Positions 11,641-21,360 of a stretch of DNA of 64,000 bases are shown here, in pieces. Each line of letters begins with the position of its first letter. The stretch's first letter is position 1. The notes under the pieces are model-generated. The model had not been told where the DNA came from, did not search any database, and saw only the letters and a program-made list of their open reading frames with translations. The DNA is from Lampris incognitus (Eukaryota; Chordata; Actinopteri; Lampriformes; Lampridae). Made by a program: the position numbers and the translations under genes. The stretch covers positions 50,419,008 to 50,483,007 of the forward strand of contig NC_079219.1 of NCBI RefSeq assembly GCF_029633865.1. Reading direction: 5' to 3'.

Positions 11641-12500
11641 TCACAGCAGAGAACTGAAACTCAACTTGTGACTTGATATGGGAAAGACCAGCAGAATGTG
11701 CACAAGGTGCAGTAGGTTGGCATAAATTTCTTCTTTCTCACAGCGCATTTTCTGCCAGAGAGGAAGGTACTTCTCTTGCTTGTGGTGCCGACTGATGTCG
11801 TCTTTTACTTTCCTCCATTCTCTCTCCATGTGTGCTGTATTGCATCCCTTCTGAATGAGCAATGGTTCAAAATGGTCACACAGGGTCTGCATTTCCTGTG
11901 TCCCATATTCTAACAGTGCTGCATCGTCAGTGGGGAAGTTGACGGGGTCAAAGATTTCTGCCGCTAGAAGAACTGCATCACTGCTGAAAGTGGCAAACCG
12001 GTCTCCTACACAAGAGACAAGAGCACGGACTTCTATGCCATGGTAGGTGAAGGCTGATTTTTCACCCAAAGCCTGGTTCACAGCAGCCAGCACAGGTCGC
12101 AGGTAGGGACCTGGGGATTGTGTCTGTTTTCTTAATCCAGCTTGGGCAAGGACCACTTTGCTCCTGACAGAAGATATTGGTAGATCATCTTTCTGGAAAT
12201 CCAAGGAGAGGTCTGCCAGGTCGTCAACCAAATCTTGATACAATGCCAGGTAGAGAATTAACATGCATGATGTCATTTGCTTCACGTATGCCTTCATCTT
12301 TGCTGAGTCTGCAGCCTGGATGTCCCGACATTGGCCAGACGAATATTCTTGAAACTGTTACCACACTTTTGAAGCTGGTGGTAAGGCCGGTCAGGGCCCT
12401 CCTTCGATGGTCGATCCATCTGGTGCCCTGGCAGCGTGCTGGTTTGACGACATGTTGATGGAGGATGGCTGCCACTTCTTTCAACTCCTTTCATTTCTTT
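11641..12500 (-). pseudogene. hAT transposase C-terminal fragment (ZNF862-like)
   Basis: Minus-strand frame of 218 residues resembling the C-terminal half of the hAT/ZNF862-like transposases: a segment with FATFSSDAVLLAAEIFDP, then HMEREWRKVKDDI, then the start of the C-terminal dimerisation domain (YANLLHLVHILLVFPISS). The frame ends where the conserved CERGFS-type motif should follow. Upstream at 12224-12484 a second frame gives the preceding block (KPARCQGTRWIDHRRRAL), so there is a frameshift near 12290. BED finger and N-terminal catalytic region are missing. It is the only transposase trace of the surrounding hAT element and is non-functional. Confidence 0.75.
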
Positions 12501-13290
12501 GCTGACCTTCTGTAGAGGCAGTAAAGGCGCATCATAAGTTCATCAATTTGTGCGAAAAGGGTTTCCTTGAACGCACATTTTAAACACAGCTCAAGCCGAT
12601 GGGCAACACGATCATTTTAATTATATTTTTTAATAATTAATTTAATATTTGTTGTATTTATTGTTCAATTTATATTCCATTTATTTTATTGATATTAATT
12701 GGAAATTGAATGTTACAGAATGCTGTATACAGATTGGGCTCAACTTACCTAGTGAAAAAGGTTTCCAGTTTATATTTACTCGCAATTTTGTCTCGTTCCC
12801 TTTCCATTTCACGCTTTGTGCTGTGAGGGCAACAATTCATATTTGATGTTTGCTTACTTTTGATCTTTCACCATGACTTTGCATTGCTTAGATGGATGCT
12901 TGAAGTCCATGTGTAGTAGAACAAAGATGGTCTTATAAAGTGTCTTCTCAAGGTGCACAAATAAGGGCCTATTGTTAATTGTTGTATGGGGGACTCACTG
13001 AGTGTAGCAAGTCTGTACGCGGTAAATTGGAGAAATGGCCTTGGTGGATGAGAGCTGGAAGACGTGAGATAAGGAGGGGGGAAATCGTGTGGCAATACTG
13101 TAAGAGATTTTTGTCTCGTTCTTCATTTCTGTCAGCGTGGAATTCAATAATTGCCACGACAGTGCGCTCCTTTCGTGGCATAGCGCCGAAAAATTAGCAT
13201 CCCGTCCGCTCTCACAGCAAATGCCAAAGCATATCAGCTCCTTCACGCCTCAGGGCGCATACGCTTCCGATGGCCTTACGGTCGCTCCGT
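12501..13290 (-). other. AT-rich segment and gypsy leader fragment
   Basis: 12600-12860 is AT-rich with no signal. From about 12920 to 13290 the minus strand continues the LTR/PBS fragment at 13291-13441 as a 5' leader. Part of it (about 12925-13085) matches, in the opposite direction, 35060-35245, so both belong to one retroelement family. Confidence 0.55.
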
Positions 13291-13441
13291 CCCACTTCTG
13301 ACACCAATGTAGCGAATTCGGGGGGACAACGCAACCACAGGAACTGCCGCGGCCGGGAAGCGAACCCGTATCGCCCGCTCGACTAAAGGGTCAGATCCGC
13401 GAGCCAGCGGCCAGCGTGTCTTCTTATCCATGCACGTTACA
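13291..13441 (-). mobile_element. LTR and primer-binding site of a tRNA-Leu(CAG) gypsy fragment
   Basis: On the minus strand an LTR of 134 bp (TGTAACGTGCATGG...ATTCGCTACA, plus coordinates 13308-13441) is followed after one T by TGGTGTCAGAAGTGGG, complementary to the 3' end of tRNA-Leu(CAG). The same LTR occurs as a solo copy at 46626-46782. It lacks about 23 bp relative to that copy. No coding region of this element remains here. Confidence 0.75.
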
Positions 13442-13782
13442 ATACTTACCCTGTAACGTTACAGTGTTTAGCCGCTTGTGTTTGTGCTTAGCTGCCACAC
13501 AAGTATTTGCGGGAGTGGGAGAAATCTCGCGCTACTGTTGATGTCCGGCGTGATGGCGGAGACACCGGGAAACGTGAGTTTGTTTATGTGCTGCGTGGCG
13601 TGTAGTTTTAAACGAGGAAATAGCAATTTTATTTTAAGGGCACAACGGCCAGTTCAAAACAGGGCATGTCAAACTGGCAGTGTGGGTAGTTCATTTTAGA
13701 AGGGGCATTGCGGCCACACTCCAGGGCATCCACAGCACTGGCCGTCGTATAATTCCTGCCCCGTTATAAGTAAAGATTACCA

Positions 13783-13929
13783 TGTAGAGCCGAAGGAACG
13801 GAGAAGACCGTAGGTTCACACTTTAGCCGTGTAGGCAACTTTCTTTAATCCCTGGTAAATCAGAGAGACAACCAAAACTTAACCCTTGGTTCCTGGGTTG
13901 AATTCTGTCCCCAATACGTGTCCACCACA
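13783..13929 (-). repeat. gypsy B 3' LTR (shorter copy)
   Basis: 147 bp, TGTAGAGCC...CCACCACA in plus orientation. It is 35 bp shorter than the other LTR; the missing segment lies between two copies of aacttaaccct, consistent with slippage or recombination between short direct repeats. Just inside on the minus strand is a purine tract with a long G run. Confidence 0.92.
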
Positions 13930-13950
13930 TGAGCCCCCCCAGAATTCGCC

Positions 13951-16626
13951 CTAGTAATCGAAGTCAGGCAGGCGCGGGGGGACGACAGGCCGTCCGCGGC
14001 GGCTCCGGATAACAGGGGCCGGAGTGTCTCTGGGAGGCATTGACGCGGGCCTGTGGAGGTCGGCCTGAGGAGCAGAAGAGGCAGCTCGGGCCTCCATGGG
14101 GGGAGGAGGCGGAGCCGGGGGACGACCGCGACGAGGAGGTTGGGCTAACTCCAACGGCTGCGTCAAGTCCAGGTGTGCGGGTTTAACTCGGTCCACTGAA
14201 ACATGCTCGGCCGTGCCCCCAAAATCTACCACCAGGTGCTTAGTTCCCCGTTCCAGGACGCGGAAGGGGCCGTCATAAGGGGGTTGCAGAGGGGGGCGGT
14301 GTGCGTCGTGACGGATGAACACGTAGTCCGCTGACTGCAGACCTGGGGGCACCTGGGACACCGGAGCGCCGTGTTGGGCGGTAGGGACGGGTGTGAAAGC
14401 TCTGACCCCGTCCAGCAAGGAGGCTCGTTGGTCCACAGCTGACCAGGGACGCGTTGCATTGGGCATGAAATCGCCTGGGACTCGCAGCGGCGTGCCGTAC
14501 ACCAGCTCCGCAGAGGAGGCTTGTAGGTCTTCCTTCGGGGCGGTCCGCAGGCCCAGCATGACCCATGGGAGCTTGTCGACCCAGTTGCAGTCCTTGAGAG
14601 TAGCCCGAAGTGCAGCCTTCATGGACCGGTGGAAGCGCTCACATAGGCCGTTCGCCTGAGGGTGGTAGGCGGTAGTGCGATGAAGCTTGACGCCCAGAGC
14701 CTCACCCACAGCATTCCATAGCTCTGAGGTAAACTGTGGCCCGCGGTCAGATGAAAGGTCGGAAGGTGTACCGAAACGTGAGACCCACGGCCCAATAAAA
14801 GCCCGGGCCACATCAGCAGACGTCGTGGATGCCAGGGGAACAGCTTCAGGCCAGCGCGTAGTCCTGTCCACCACAGTGAAGAGGTAGGTGAACCCATGGG
14901 AGGGGGGTAGGGGACCAACCAGGTCGACGTGGACATGGTCAAATCGTCTCTCCGGCACTGCGAAGCGTTCCAGGGGCGCCTTAATGTGGCGGTGTATCTT
15001 AGCCCGTTGACAGGCAACACACGAGTCGGCCCACGCTTTCACGTCTCTCTTAAGTCCCTCCCACACAAACTTAGCAGAGGTCAGGCGCACGGATGGCTTA
15101 CCGCCTGGATGAGAGAGGCCGTGCACAGCTTCAAATACGGGGCGTCTCCAGCTGTCCGGGACGATGGGCCTGGGCTGTCCTGTGGAGACGTCACACAGGA
15201 GGGTGACACCTGTGTCGCTGAAAGGAACGTCCTGCAGGCGGAGCCCCGTGTCGGAGGCCCAGAGACGGAGGATGCTCGGGTCCGTGGCCTGGTCAGCAGC
15301 CATCTGTGCATAGTCAAGGCCTAGGTGGACCGCTCCAATCACTGCCCTAGAGAGGCAGTCAGCTACCTGGTTAGACTTACCAGCGACGTGCTGGATGTCG
15401 GTAGTGAATTCCGAAATGTAGGAGAGTTGTCGCTGCTGGCGAGCGGACCATGGCTCGGCCGTCTTGGACATGGCAAACGTGAGGGGCTTGTGGTCCACGT
15501 ACGCAGTAAACTCGCGGCCCTCTAGCAGGAAACGGAAATGCCGGACGGCGAGCCAGAGACCGAGGAGTTCCCTGTCAAAAGTACTATACTTGCGCTCTCG
15601 GGGTGTAAGCCGGCGACTGAAAAAGGCCAAAGGCTGCCAAGCCCCTCCCACCCACTGTTTGTGAACCGCACCAACAGCATAGTCCGATGCATCCGTGGTT
15701 ATGGAAATAGGCGCTGTAGGTGATGGATGCGCTAGCAGGGTAGCCTGGGATAGCGCAGCTTTAGTCTCAGTGAACGCACGGTCCCGCTCTGCTGTCCAGT
15801 CGACCGCCTGGTTGGGGGACATGCCTTTCAGCGCCTCGTACAGTGGCCGGATGATAAAGGCGGCTCGGGGAATGAAGCGGTGGTAGAATGTCACCATCCC
15901 GATGAACTCCCTGAGCGCATGAGCTGTTTGGGGGCGCGGAAAGGCCGCCACCGCTTCCACCTTTGAGGGCAGGGGGACTGCCCCGTCCCCAGTGATGCGG
16001 TGCCCGAGGAAATCAATGGCTGTCAGCCCGAACCGGCACTTCGCCGGGTTGACGATCAGCCCATGCTGGCTGAGGCGTGTGAAGAGGGCATGAAGATGGG
16101 ACAGGTGTTCTTCCTTGGAGGCGCTGGCGATGAGTATGTCGTCCAAATAGACGAAGATGAAAGGAAGGCCACGGAGCACTGAATCCATCAGCCGCTGAAA
16201 GGACTGGGCCGCGTTTTTGAGTCCAAATGGCATTCGTAGGAATTCAAATAGGCCGAATGGGGTAGTCACCGCTGTCTTGGGGATGTCCGAGGGGTGCACG
16301 GGAACTTGATGATAACCACGGACCAGGTCGACTTTTGAGAAGCATTTGCCAGACAGGTTTGCAGAAAAGTCCTGGATATGCGGGACAGGATAGCGGTCGG
16401 GCGTGGTGGCGTCATTTAGTCGGCGGTAGTCCCCGCATGGGCGCCAACCTCCATCAGGCTTAGCGACGATGTGGAGTGGGGACGCCCACGGGCTGTCAGA
16501 GCGGCGGATGATCCCCATGCGTTCCAGGTGCTCGAACTCAGACTTGGCAATGGCGAGTTTGGCGGGGTCGAGACGCCTGGCTCTGGCGTAGACCGGGGGC
16601 CCCTTCGTAGCAATGTGATGCTCCAC
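13951..16626 (-). CDS. gypsy B Pol: RT, RNase H, integrase
   Basis: An 891-codon open frame. In order: RT with the finger block [15 protein letters not shown], YxDD as [11 protein letters not shown], and FLGHRIT; RNase H starting [12 protein letters not shown], with [15 protein letters not shown] and YVDHKPLTF; integrase zinc-binding H-H-C-C ending CVACQRAK; and core residues in [24 protein letters not shown] and [15 protein letters not shown], i.e. a complete D,D-35-E set. A proline-rich tail follows. The frame starts at a non-ATG codon because the true N terminus lies upstream, in another frame, linked to protease through a one-base shift near 16712. As retrotransposon replication enzymes these act in cytoplasmic particles and the nucleus. 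Apart from the upstream shift the domain set looks intact. Confidence 0.93.
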   Translation of the reverse strand: MEHHIATKGPPVYARARRLDPAKLAIAKSEFEHLERMGIIRRSDSPWASPLHIVAKPDGGWRPCGDYRRLNDATTPDRYPVPHIQDFSANLSGKCFSKVDLVRGYHQVPVHPSDIPKTAVTTPFGLFEFLRMPFGLKNAAQSFQRLMDSVLRGLPFIFVYLDDILIASASKEEHLSHLHALFTRLSQHGLIVNPAKCRFGLTAIDFLGHRITGDGAVPLPSKVEAVAAFPRPQTAHALREFIGMVTFYHRFIPRAAFIIRPLYEALKGMSPNQAVDWTAERDRAFTETKAALSQATLLAHPSPTAPISITTDASDYAVGAVHKQWVGGAWQPLAFFSRRLTPRERKYSTFDRELLGLWLAVRHFRFLLEGREFTAYVDHKPLTFAMSKTAEPWSARQQRQLSYISEFTTDIQHVAGKSNQVADCLSRAVIGAVHLGLDYAQMAADQATDPSILRLWASDTGLRLQDVPFSDTGVTLLCDVSTGQPRPIVPDSWRRPVFEAVHGLSHPGGKPSVRLTSAKFVWEGLKRDVKAWADSCVACQRAKIHRHIKAPLERFAVPERRFDHVHVDLVGPLPPSHGFTYLFTVVDRTTRWPEAVPLASTTSADVARAFIGPWVSRFGTPSDLSSDRGPQFTSELWNAVGEALGVKLHRTTAYHPQANGLCERFHRSMKAALRATLKDCNWVDKLPWVMLGLRTAPKEDLQASSAELVYGTPLRVPGDFMPNATRPWSAVDQRASLLDGVRAFTPVPTAQHGAPVSQVPPGLQSADYVFIRHDAHRPPLQPPYDGPFRVLERGTKHLVVDFGGTAEHVSVDRVKPAHLDLTQPLELAQPPRRGRPPAPPPPPMEARAASSAPQADLHRPASMPPRDTPAPVIRSRRGRPVVPPRLPDFDY

Positions 16627-16678
16627 CCCATGCTTAGCGGTGGGTGCAGAGAAGGTAGGCTGGGTGAGGTCAGGGAAC

Positions 16679-17167
16679 TCAGCGAGGAGGCGGTTGAACT
16701 TGTCTGCCTCTGAGAGAGTTGGCTAGACCTGCATAGGCCGCTTCCCTCCGTGTACATGCGAAGGAGAAGAAGGTTAAGGCATCGACCAGACGGCTGTTCT
16801 GAATGTCCACTAGCAAACCGTAAGCGCACAAAAAATCAGCTCCGAGGAGGGGAAGCGTTACATTGGCCATGACGAACTCCCACGTGAAACGTTGTCCACC
16901 AAAACACAGTTCTACAGACCGCACGCCGTAGGTGTGGATAGGGCTGCCGTCAGCCGTCGCCAACTGGGGGCCCCGCTCCCCGCCCATGATGTCGACGTCA
17001 GTAGCAGGGAGCACGCTTCTCTGTGCGCCCGTGTCACAAAGAAATCGCCGACCGGAGATGGTGTCGAGGATGAAGAGTAGCCTGCTCGTATCGCCAACAC
17101 TCATGGCCACTACTGAGTGTTGGCCCTCTCGTTTCCCGTCGGCCTGTAGTTGCAGGGGGAACGGCAC
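16679..17167 (-). CDS. gypsy B aspartic protease region
   Basis: A 162-codon frame with retropepsin motif [14 protein letters not shown] and the later flap/hydrophobic block LPLLGADFL. It overlaps the end of gag in another frame (17110-17167), so gag-to-protease expression would need frameshifting. Its last residues after ANSL diverge because of a single-base shift near 16712; the continuation (a [10 protein letters not shown]-type block leading to RT) is found in the Pol frame. Whether that shift is programmed or a mutation cannot be decided from one copy. Confidence 0.85.
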   Translation of the reverse strand: MPFPLQLQADGKREGQHSVVAMSVGDTSRLLFILDTISGRRFLCDTGAQRSVLPATDVDIMGGERGPQLATADGSPIHTYGVRSVELCFGGQRFTWEFVMANVTLPLLGADFLCAYGLLVDIQNSRLVDALTFFSFACTRREAAYAGLANSLRGRQVQPPPR

Positions 17168-17796
17168 CGTTTAGCTTTCGCACCAAATCGAGCGTGGTAC
17201 ATACAGAGTCCAGAGGGCTTGTAGCGGTCTGATGCTGTGGCGCCACCGTCGGGCCACGCCCGCGATGTCGGCGGGAGGCCAGTGAAGGTAGGAGCCAGCA
17301 CCCCGGCATGGGAGGAACGTTGTGTAGCGACGAAGAATCGGTCAGCCTCCTTTGCCAGCTCACGGGGATCAGTGATGGTGGAGTTAGCGAGCGCAGTCTG
17401 GACGTGGGGCGGCATGTTGCGCAGAAACAGCTCCATAAACAGGAAACATGGCTTTTCTTGACCCAGTAGGTTTAACATCCTGCTCATTAGCTCCGATGGT
17501 TTGCCATCTCCCAAGCCCTGAATTGCGAAGAGGCGACGTGCTCTCTCCGTTGTTGACAGTTCAAAAGTTTCAAGGAGGAGATGTTTAAGTGCGGCGTATT
17601 TACCATCGGCCGGTGGGTTGGTTATGAAACCGCTTATCCTGGAAGCCGTAGCGCCCCCCAGCGCTGCCACTACGTAGTAGTACCTGGTCTCGTCTGCTGT
17701 TATGTCTCTGAGCGCGAACTGTGCCTCAGCCTGCGCGAACCATGTAGCCGCGGAAGACTCCCAAAACAGTTTAATTGCAACGGCGTTCGTAGCCAT
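17110..17796 (-). CDS. gypsy B Gag
   Basis: A 228-codon gag. The N-terminal part contains the FWESSAATWFAQAEAQFALR block and YYYVVAALG, features shared by CsRn1-like gags and by gypsy C in this window. Middle: GDGKPSELMSRML and KPCFLFMELFLRNMP. The C terminus carries a CHCC finger ([13 protein letters not shown] followed by C three residues on) instead of CCHC. Encodes the particle-forming protein. Starts 52 bp inside the primer-binding site end, a short leader typical of this group. Confidence 0.88.
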   Translation of the reverse strand: MATNAVAIKLFWESSAATWFAQAEAQFALRDITADETRYYYVVAALGGATASRISGFITNPPADGKYAALKHLLLETFELSTTERARRLFAIQGLGDGKPSELMSRMLNLLGQEKPCFLFMELFLRNMPPHVQTALANSTITDPRELAKEADRFFVATQRSSHAGVLAPTFTGLPPTSRAWPDGGATASDRYKPSGLCMYHARFGAKAKRCRSPCNYRPTGNERANTQ

Positions 17797-17830
17797 AATG
17801 TGTGTGGTTTCAGAAAACTTATCCGAAAAC

Positions 17831-17847
17831 CGACGTCGGGGTCACCA
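17831..17847 (-). other. gypsy B primer-binding site, tRNA-Trp
   Basis: Minus strand TGGTGACCCCGACGTCG directly inside the 5' LTR; complementary to the 3' end of vertebrate tRNA-Trp with one mismatch. Confidence 0.88.
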
Positions 17848-17848
17848 G

Positions 17849-18030
17849 TGTAGAGCCAAAGGAACGGAGAAGACCGTAGGTTCACACTTTAGCCGTGTAG
17901 GCAACTTTCTTTAATCCCTGGTAAATCAGAGAGACAACCAAAACTTAACCCTGCGTTAACCTGCCAGGGCAACCATGACTTAACCCTTAGTTCCTGGGTT
18001 GAATTCTGTCCCCAATACGTGTCCACCACA
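17849..18030 (-). repeat. gypsy B 5' LTR (longer copy)
   Basis: 182 bp, matching the 147-bp copy at 13783-13929 except for a 35-bp internal segment and a few substitutions. The LTR ends are TG...CA and it abuts the ACCA duplication. Confidence 0.92.
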
Positions 18031-18621
18031 ACCAGCTTCACACATACAGTATCCGACATCCTGTTACAGGTCGGATCAAAACTGTGCACAGGAACCTGAT
18101 TATGCCTGTTAATTTTCTGCCGCTGCCTTCATAGGGGGAGTCCGATCAGGAAACTTGAGAGTTTTGTTCCCCGTGATAGCCAGAGCCAAGATACTGTGGG
18201 TCGGATGGAGCAGAGTGATGCCCGGACTGCCCGGTGGGTATCTGACCTTTCTGAGTCCCGAGAGGATGAGGAGGCTGATCTGGCTGTCTTGTTGGACATA
18301 TCTGGAGGTAGTAGTGAATTAGCAGAGGAACAGGAGGTTGATGGCAAAAATGACAGCAGGTTTTCAGCACGTGGAGCAGATGTAGGGGAAAATGCCGAGT
18401 TGCAAGTTAATGTGAATACAGGGTCAACTGAAGTGAGGTTAAGCAATAGCCATTCATCTGATCAGTCATTAGATATTCACGATGTTGAGTCTGCTGTTAA
18501 TGACGCCACATACTCGGTCAGGACGTCATGTGTGGAATCGGCAGCTGCGAGCGAGTCTCATACTGTGGCCACCGTACAGGATAGGGTTTCTGTGGGTTCT
18601 TTAAGAGAAAGACTCCGCACT
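18031..18621 (+). pseudogene. Ty3/gypsy relic A: C-terminal tail
   Basis: Resumes the frame cut at 8353. After removal of both insertions and one duplication each, the frame goes directly from the integrase C-terminal region into TYSIRHPVTGRIKTVHRNL and IMPVNFLPLP, the conserved C-terminal block of this fish gypsy lineage. A stop follows at about 18132. A 149-codon acidic, Ser-rich tail (18196-18645) then continues to ..GSLRERLRTSLR, where the LINE begins. The 3' LTR of gypsy A was not found. Confidence 0.82.
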
Positions 18622-18658
18622 AGCTTAAGATGGCGGCGCGCATAGGCGCAGCGGCTCA

Positions 18659-18985
18659 GTGCTCTCCTTTTCGGTGGGTTTTATGGCTGTCGTTTTGTTG
18701 CTCGTCTTGACGACATTCTGCTGGACGAACAACATCTACAGCCGATTCGATCTCCTAAAGATAGGACTACAGAACGAGCAGTCTGTTACTGCAGAGTTTC
18801 TCCGCTCCCACGATATACCGGCGGACATACCCAGGAACCTGGGTTCTCCGTGGTTTACCATCTCCGCTGGTAGGGGGCGGGGGCGACGCAGGGACAGGAG
18901 GCAAAAGCGAGGCTGTAGAGCTGGCGTGTTTGGTGAGGCGGCCACACAAACCGCCGCTCCCTTGTATTTTCCTAACCAATGCTAG
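18659..18985 (+). pseudogene. LINE 5' region, ORF1-like
   Basis: 108-codon frame with a hydrophobic N-terminal segment and an arginine-rich stretch (GRGRGRRRDRRQKR). Such a basic patch precedes the endonuclease in related fish LINEs. The endonuclease start (TNARSLTNKMDELK) follows in a different frame at about 18975, so a frameshift separates them. Confidence 0.5.
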
Positions 18986-19812
18986 ATCCCTCACAAATAA
19001 GATGGACGAACTGAAGTTACAGGTTGCAAAGGACAAGACCATCAAGGATAGTTGCATCCTGCTTATTAAAGAGACCTGGCTTCATTCATTCAGCTATTGA
19101 GCTAGCAGGCCGCACAATACACTGTCAGGACAGGGCCAGAGACTCCGGTAAGACCAAAGGAGGGGGATTATGCGTCTATGTGAACAACTGGTGTACCAAC
19201 ACAAAGACTGTAGACAGCTACTGCTCCCCGGACCTGGAGTACATGACTGTTAAATGCAGGCCCATATATCTTCCCCGGGAGTTTACTGTGGTCATGATAA
19301 CTGCCATGTATATTCCACCAGATGCTAATGCTAGCTCGGCTCATGGACATTTACATAACATCATTAGCAACAACCAGAGTATGTATCCTGAGGCTGTTCA
19401 CATCATAGTGGGGGACTTTAACCATGCTGATTTAAAAGCAGTGCTCCCTAAATTCCATCAGCACATTAAGTGTGCTACTAGGGGAGCAGATACACTGGAC
19501 AAGGTCTACTCTAACATCAAACAGGGCTACAGGGCTAAACCACCACACCTGGGCCAGTCTGACCATGTGTCCCTGCTCCTAATCCCGGTATACAACCCCT
19601 CAGGAAAAGTGCTCTTACCACAACTAAGACTGTTAAAACATAAGCCTCTCATCAGCTGCAGGACTGCTTTGAAAGAACTAACTGGGATATTTTTGAACAT
19701 CAGGACCTGGAGGAGTATACCACAACTGTCCTGTGCTATATCAAGAACTGCATGGACATCACTACCATGGACAAGCAAATCCGGGTTTATCCCAACCAGA
19801 AGCCCTGGATGA
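18975..19812 (+). pseudogene. LINE apurinic endonuclease domain
   Basis: APE-type endonuclease of a LINE: NARSLTNKMDELK (18975 onward, other frame), GGGLCVYVNNWCTNT, DLEYMTVKCRPIYLPREFTV, VGDFNHADLKAVLP and LGQSDHVSLLL, the final SDH block carrying the catalytic Asp-His. Frameshifts near 19070 and 19690 break the reading frame. It would nick target DNA to prime reverse transcription. Confidence 0.85.
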
Positions 19813-21354
19813 CAAACGAGGTCCAGAGCCTGCTGAGGGACAGGAACACTGCTCTCAGGTCTGGTGATGGGGCACAATACAGTGCTGCCAGAGCCAACCT
19901 GAAAAGAGGCATCAGAGATGCCAAGGCAGCTTACAAAAAGAAAATTGAGGACCACTTTAGCAGCAACAACACAAGGCAGGTGTGGCAGGGGGTTCAGCAC
20001 ATCACTAACTACAAATCCAGCAACCTCACTGCTGGCGGTGACGCCTCACTGGCAGAGGAGCTTAACATCTTCTTTGCCTGCTTTGAGGAGAAGCCACCGG
20101 AGGCAGCCACGTTCCATCTACCAGCCTACAGCAGCCTCATCCTCATGGTGGAGGAGCATGAGGTGAGGCGCACACTGAGGGGGGTGAACCTGAGGAAGGC
20201 TGCGGGTCCCAATGGTGTCCCTGGACGGGTGCTGAAGGAATGTGCGGACCAACTGGCGGGGGTCTTCACCAAGATCTTCAACCAGTCTCTATCCCAGTCC
20301 ACCATCCCACCCTGTCTGAAGACACCCACGATAGACCCACTGCCAAAAAAAGTCCACTGTCAGCAGCCTGAACGACTACCGAACTGTGGCACTCACACCT
20401 GTCATAATGAAGTGCTTTGAGAAACTGGTCCGGAGTCACATCATCTCAAGCCTCCCACCCGCTTTCGACACACACCAGTTTGCCTACAGAGCAAATAGGT
20501 CCACAGAGGATGCTATAGCCACATCTCTTCACACCCCCCTGACCCACCTAGAGAAGCAGGGTAGCTACGCCAGGCTGCTCTTTGTGGACTTCAGCTCTGC
20601 ATTCAACACCATCCTCCCCCACAGACTGGTGACCAAACTGACAGAACTGGGCCTTGCTTGTTCCATCTGCCTCTGGATTAAAGACTTCCTGTCTGAGCGC
20701 TCACAGAGGGTCAGAGTAGGCCCTCTCACATCTCCTCAGCCCTCAGCCCCAGCACTGGCTCCCTACAGGGCTGTGTGCTGAGCCCCCTACTCTACACCCT
20801 GTACACACACGAGTGCACCCCCGCTCACTCCAGCAACACCATCGTCAAGTTTGCAGATGATATTATGGTAGTGGGGCTAATCTCTGGGAGGGATGAGTCT
20901 GCATACCGGGATGAGGTGGAGTGGCTGTCTGTGTGGTGCAGGGAAAATAACCTGACCTCCAAGACAAAGGAGTTGATTGTAGACTACAGGAGGAACAAAA
21001 CAGACAATCATCCCCCTTTTCATCGGCGGGGACTGTGTGGAGAGTGTCTCGGACTTCCGGTTTCTGGGGATGCACATAGAGGAGGGCCTGACCTGGAGCA
21101 TTAACACCACAGCACTAGTTAAGAAGACACAGCAGAGACTCTACGTCCTGAGGATCCTCAGGAAGAACCACCTTGCCACCTCACTGCTTGTGTCCTTCTG
21201 CCGCTGCTCCATAGAGAGCATACTGACCTACTGCATCTGTGTCTGGTTTGCCAGCTGCACAATAGCAGAGAGGAAAGCACTCCAGAGGGTCATCACCACC
21301 GCCGAAGATTATCGGATGCCCACTGCCCTTCCTGGAAGATCTAGTATACAGTAA
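19752..21354 (+). pseudogene. LINE reverse transcriptase, frameshifted
   Basis: Four overlapping frames (19752-20420, 20386-20781, 20775-21104, 21037-21354) together give one RT: NQKPWMTNEVQSLLRDRN, the KAAGPNGVPGRVLK block, [58 protein letters not shown] (the F-A-D-D catalytic motif), DFRFLGMHIEEGLTW and YCICVWFASCT. At least three frameshifts make it inactive. The frame stops shortly after the RVITTAED block and lacks the usual C-terminal end. Confidence 0.9.
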
Positions 21355-21360
21355 TACAGC

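Larger units (their letters stand above)
8354..13760 (-). mobile_element. hAT DNA transposon inserted in gypsy A
   Basis: Boundaries come from imperfect 13-bp terminal repeats (AGGCCTGGAATTA at the left; the right end reads TAATTCCTGCCCC) flanked by 8-bp near-identical duplications GTTATAAC / GTTATAAG. Eight-base duplications are diagnostic of hAT. A decayed hAT transposase lies inside on the minus strand. Removing the element and one duplication restores the gypsy A frame (..YEVISKDY..) precisely, which strongly supports these limits. The interior is 5.4 kb and has accumulated a solo LTR and an LTR fragment. Subterminal GGCCA/GGGCA motifs recur at both ends. Confidence 0.8.
13783..18030 (-). 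mobile_element. gypsy B, CsRn1-like LTR retrotransposon
   Basis: Full-length 4.25-kb element on the minus strand, flanked by 4-bp duplications ACCA (13779-13782, 18031-18034) inside gypsy A. It has two LTRs, a tRNA-Trp primer-binding site, gag with a CHCC finger, protease, RT, RNase H and integrase. Trp priming and a CHCC gag motif are hallmarks of the CsRn1 clade of Ty3/gypsy, which supports that placement by inference. Pol is almost completely open. Confidence 0.92.
18622..21360 (+). mobile_element. non-LTR retrotransposon (L2/Rex1-type LINE)
   Basis: Begins near AAGATGGCGGC, a YY1-type motif often at LINE 5' ends, then a short ORF1-like region, an apurinic endonuclease and a reverse transcriptase, all plus strand but broken by frameshifts and stops. 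It ends inside the RT C-terminal region (block resembling CPLPSLEDLYSS at about 21315-21350), so the tail is missing. Clade assignment (L2 or Rex1/Babar) is from general resemblance and is not certain. Confidence 0.8.

Noticed and set aside
18659-18985. Host membrane protein with N-terminal hydrophobic segment
   Set aside because: Position and following endonuclease sequence show that it is the LINE 5' region.
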